This document shows positions 21,628-22,032 of a DNA stretch of 22,032 bases, piece after piece. Within the stretch, counting starts at the first letter, position 1, and each line of letters begins with the position of its first letter. The notes under the pieces are model-generated. The model was not told the DNA's origin. It saw only the letters and a list, made by a program, of their open reading frames with translations, and searched no databases. A program made the translations under genes and the position numbers. The stretch is taken from NCBI GenBank assembly GCA_903953805.1, contig CAJBLC010000011.1:1-22032 (forward strand). The letters are read 5' to 3'. Source of the stretch: an uncultured Actinomycetes bacterium (GTDB taxonomy: Bacteria > Actinomycetota > Actinomycetes > Nanopelagicales > Nanopelagicaceae).

Positions 21628-22032
21628 TTACCAAATCTGGACGAGCTCTTCCGGTGGAAGATAGAGGCCATCTCCTGGCTGGAGTTCGAAGGCCTCATAG
21701 AAGGCGCCGATATTTTTCACGATCTGATTTGTTCGAAATTCATCTGGGGAGTGTGGGTCGGAAGAGATCAAGGTCCGGAGCATCTCTGGACGCCACTTCG
21801 CCTGGTTCGATTGGGCATAGGCCAAGAAGAAGCGTTGCAGACCGGTGTAGCCATCGATAATTGGGGCAGGCTCGCCATTGAGGGCAATCTCGTAGGCCTT
21901 AAGAGCGATACAGACCCCACCTAAGTCACCAATATTTTCACCAACGGTGAGGGCGCCATTGACATGCATATCGGGAAGATCTTCCGGGAAGCATTCGTCG
22001 AACTGCTTGATCAACATAGCCGCTCGCTTTTC
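21628..22032 (-). CDS. M13-family zinc metallopeptidase (neprilysin/PepO type), C-terminal part
   Basis: The last 134 residues of a peptidase whose upstream part, with the HEXXH site, lies beyond the window. GENIGDLGG carries the glutamate that is the third zinc ligand in M13 enzymes. RFFLAYAQ, SDPHSPDEFRTNQIVKN and a final tryptophan are all typical of the family C-terminus. The frame is open to the window edge (EKRAA before the first internal Met), so that Met is not the start. Bacterial M13 enzymes cut short peptides; cytoplasmic and exported forms exist and cannot be told apart here. A peptidase near peptide importers is suggestive but not proof of a link. Confidence 0.9.
   Translation of the reverse strand, partial: EKRAAMLIKQFDECFPEDLPDMHVNGALTVGENIGDLGGVCIALKAYEIALNGEPAPIIDGYTGLQRFFLAYAQSNQAKWRPEMLRTLISSDPHSPDEFRTNQIVKNIGAFYEAFELQPGDGLYLPPEELVQIW

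Overview
The window reads as chromosomal DNA of a bacterium with moderate GC content, most likely an actinobacterium. This is inferred from gene families rather than from a marker gene. The pointers are a DUF2236 (MpaB-type) protein, a small two-helix PH-domain membrane protein of an actinobacterial type, a very long DppB-type permease, and many starts that look leaderless, with a TANNNT hexamer 6 or 7 bases before the start codon. Moderate GC with these traits would suit a small-genome aquatic actinobacterium, but that is a guess. I see no rRNA, tRNA, CRISPR array, transposase or phage gene. No gene-free stretch exceeds 300 bases; the longest is 7956-8136.

Left part (1-7955), metabolic and housekeeping genes. 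An agmatinase-type ureohydrolase (partial at the window edge) and an Orn/Lys/Arg decarboxylase lie on the minus strand, with a GABA-type aminotransferase (gabT) divergent from them. Together they fit a route arginine -> agmatine -> putrescine -> (steps not in the window) -> GABA -> succinate semialdehyde. Then come a DUF2236 oxygenase-like gene, a LigB/DODA-type extradiol dioxygenase behind a perfect 24-bp palindrome, tgt (tRNA-guanine transglycosylase) on the minus strand, and an MFS exporter divergent from tgt with only 18 bases between the start codons.

Right part (8137-20854), two complete peptide-type (family 5) ABC import systems side by side on the plus strand. System A is binding protein, terminator, an unusually long permease, a second permease and a fused two-domain ATPase. 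A minus-strand PH-domain gene sits between its permease and ATPase genes. System B is a DppC-type permease, binding protein, terminator, DppB-type permease, DppD and DppF. In both systems a strong hairpin after the binding-protein gene probably keeps that protein in excess over the membrane parts. Neither binding protein has a lipobox. The real substrates are unknown.

End (20869-22032), minus strand: a ZIP-family metal transporter and the C-terminal part of an M13 (neprilysin/PepO-type) zinc peptidase that runs off the window.

No wholly new system is evident. The least ordinary points are the two tgt/MFS -10 elements sharing five base pairs, the 195-codon plus-strand reading frame that bridges system A exactly across the antisense PH gene with ATGA junctions at both ends, the permease with about six extra membrane segments, and the unassigned palindrome before the dioxygenase.
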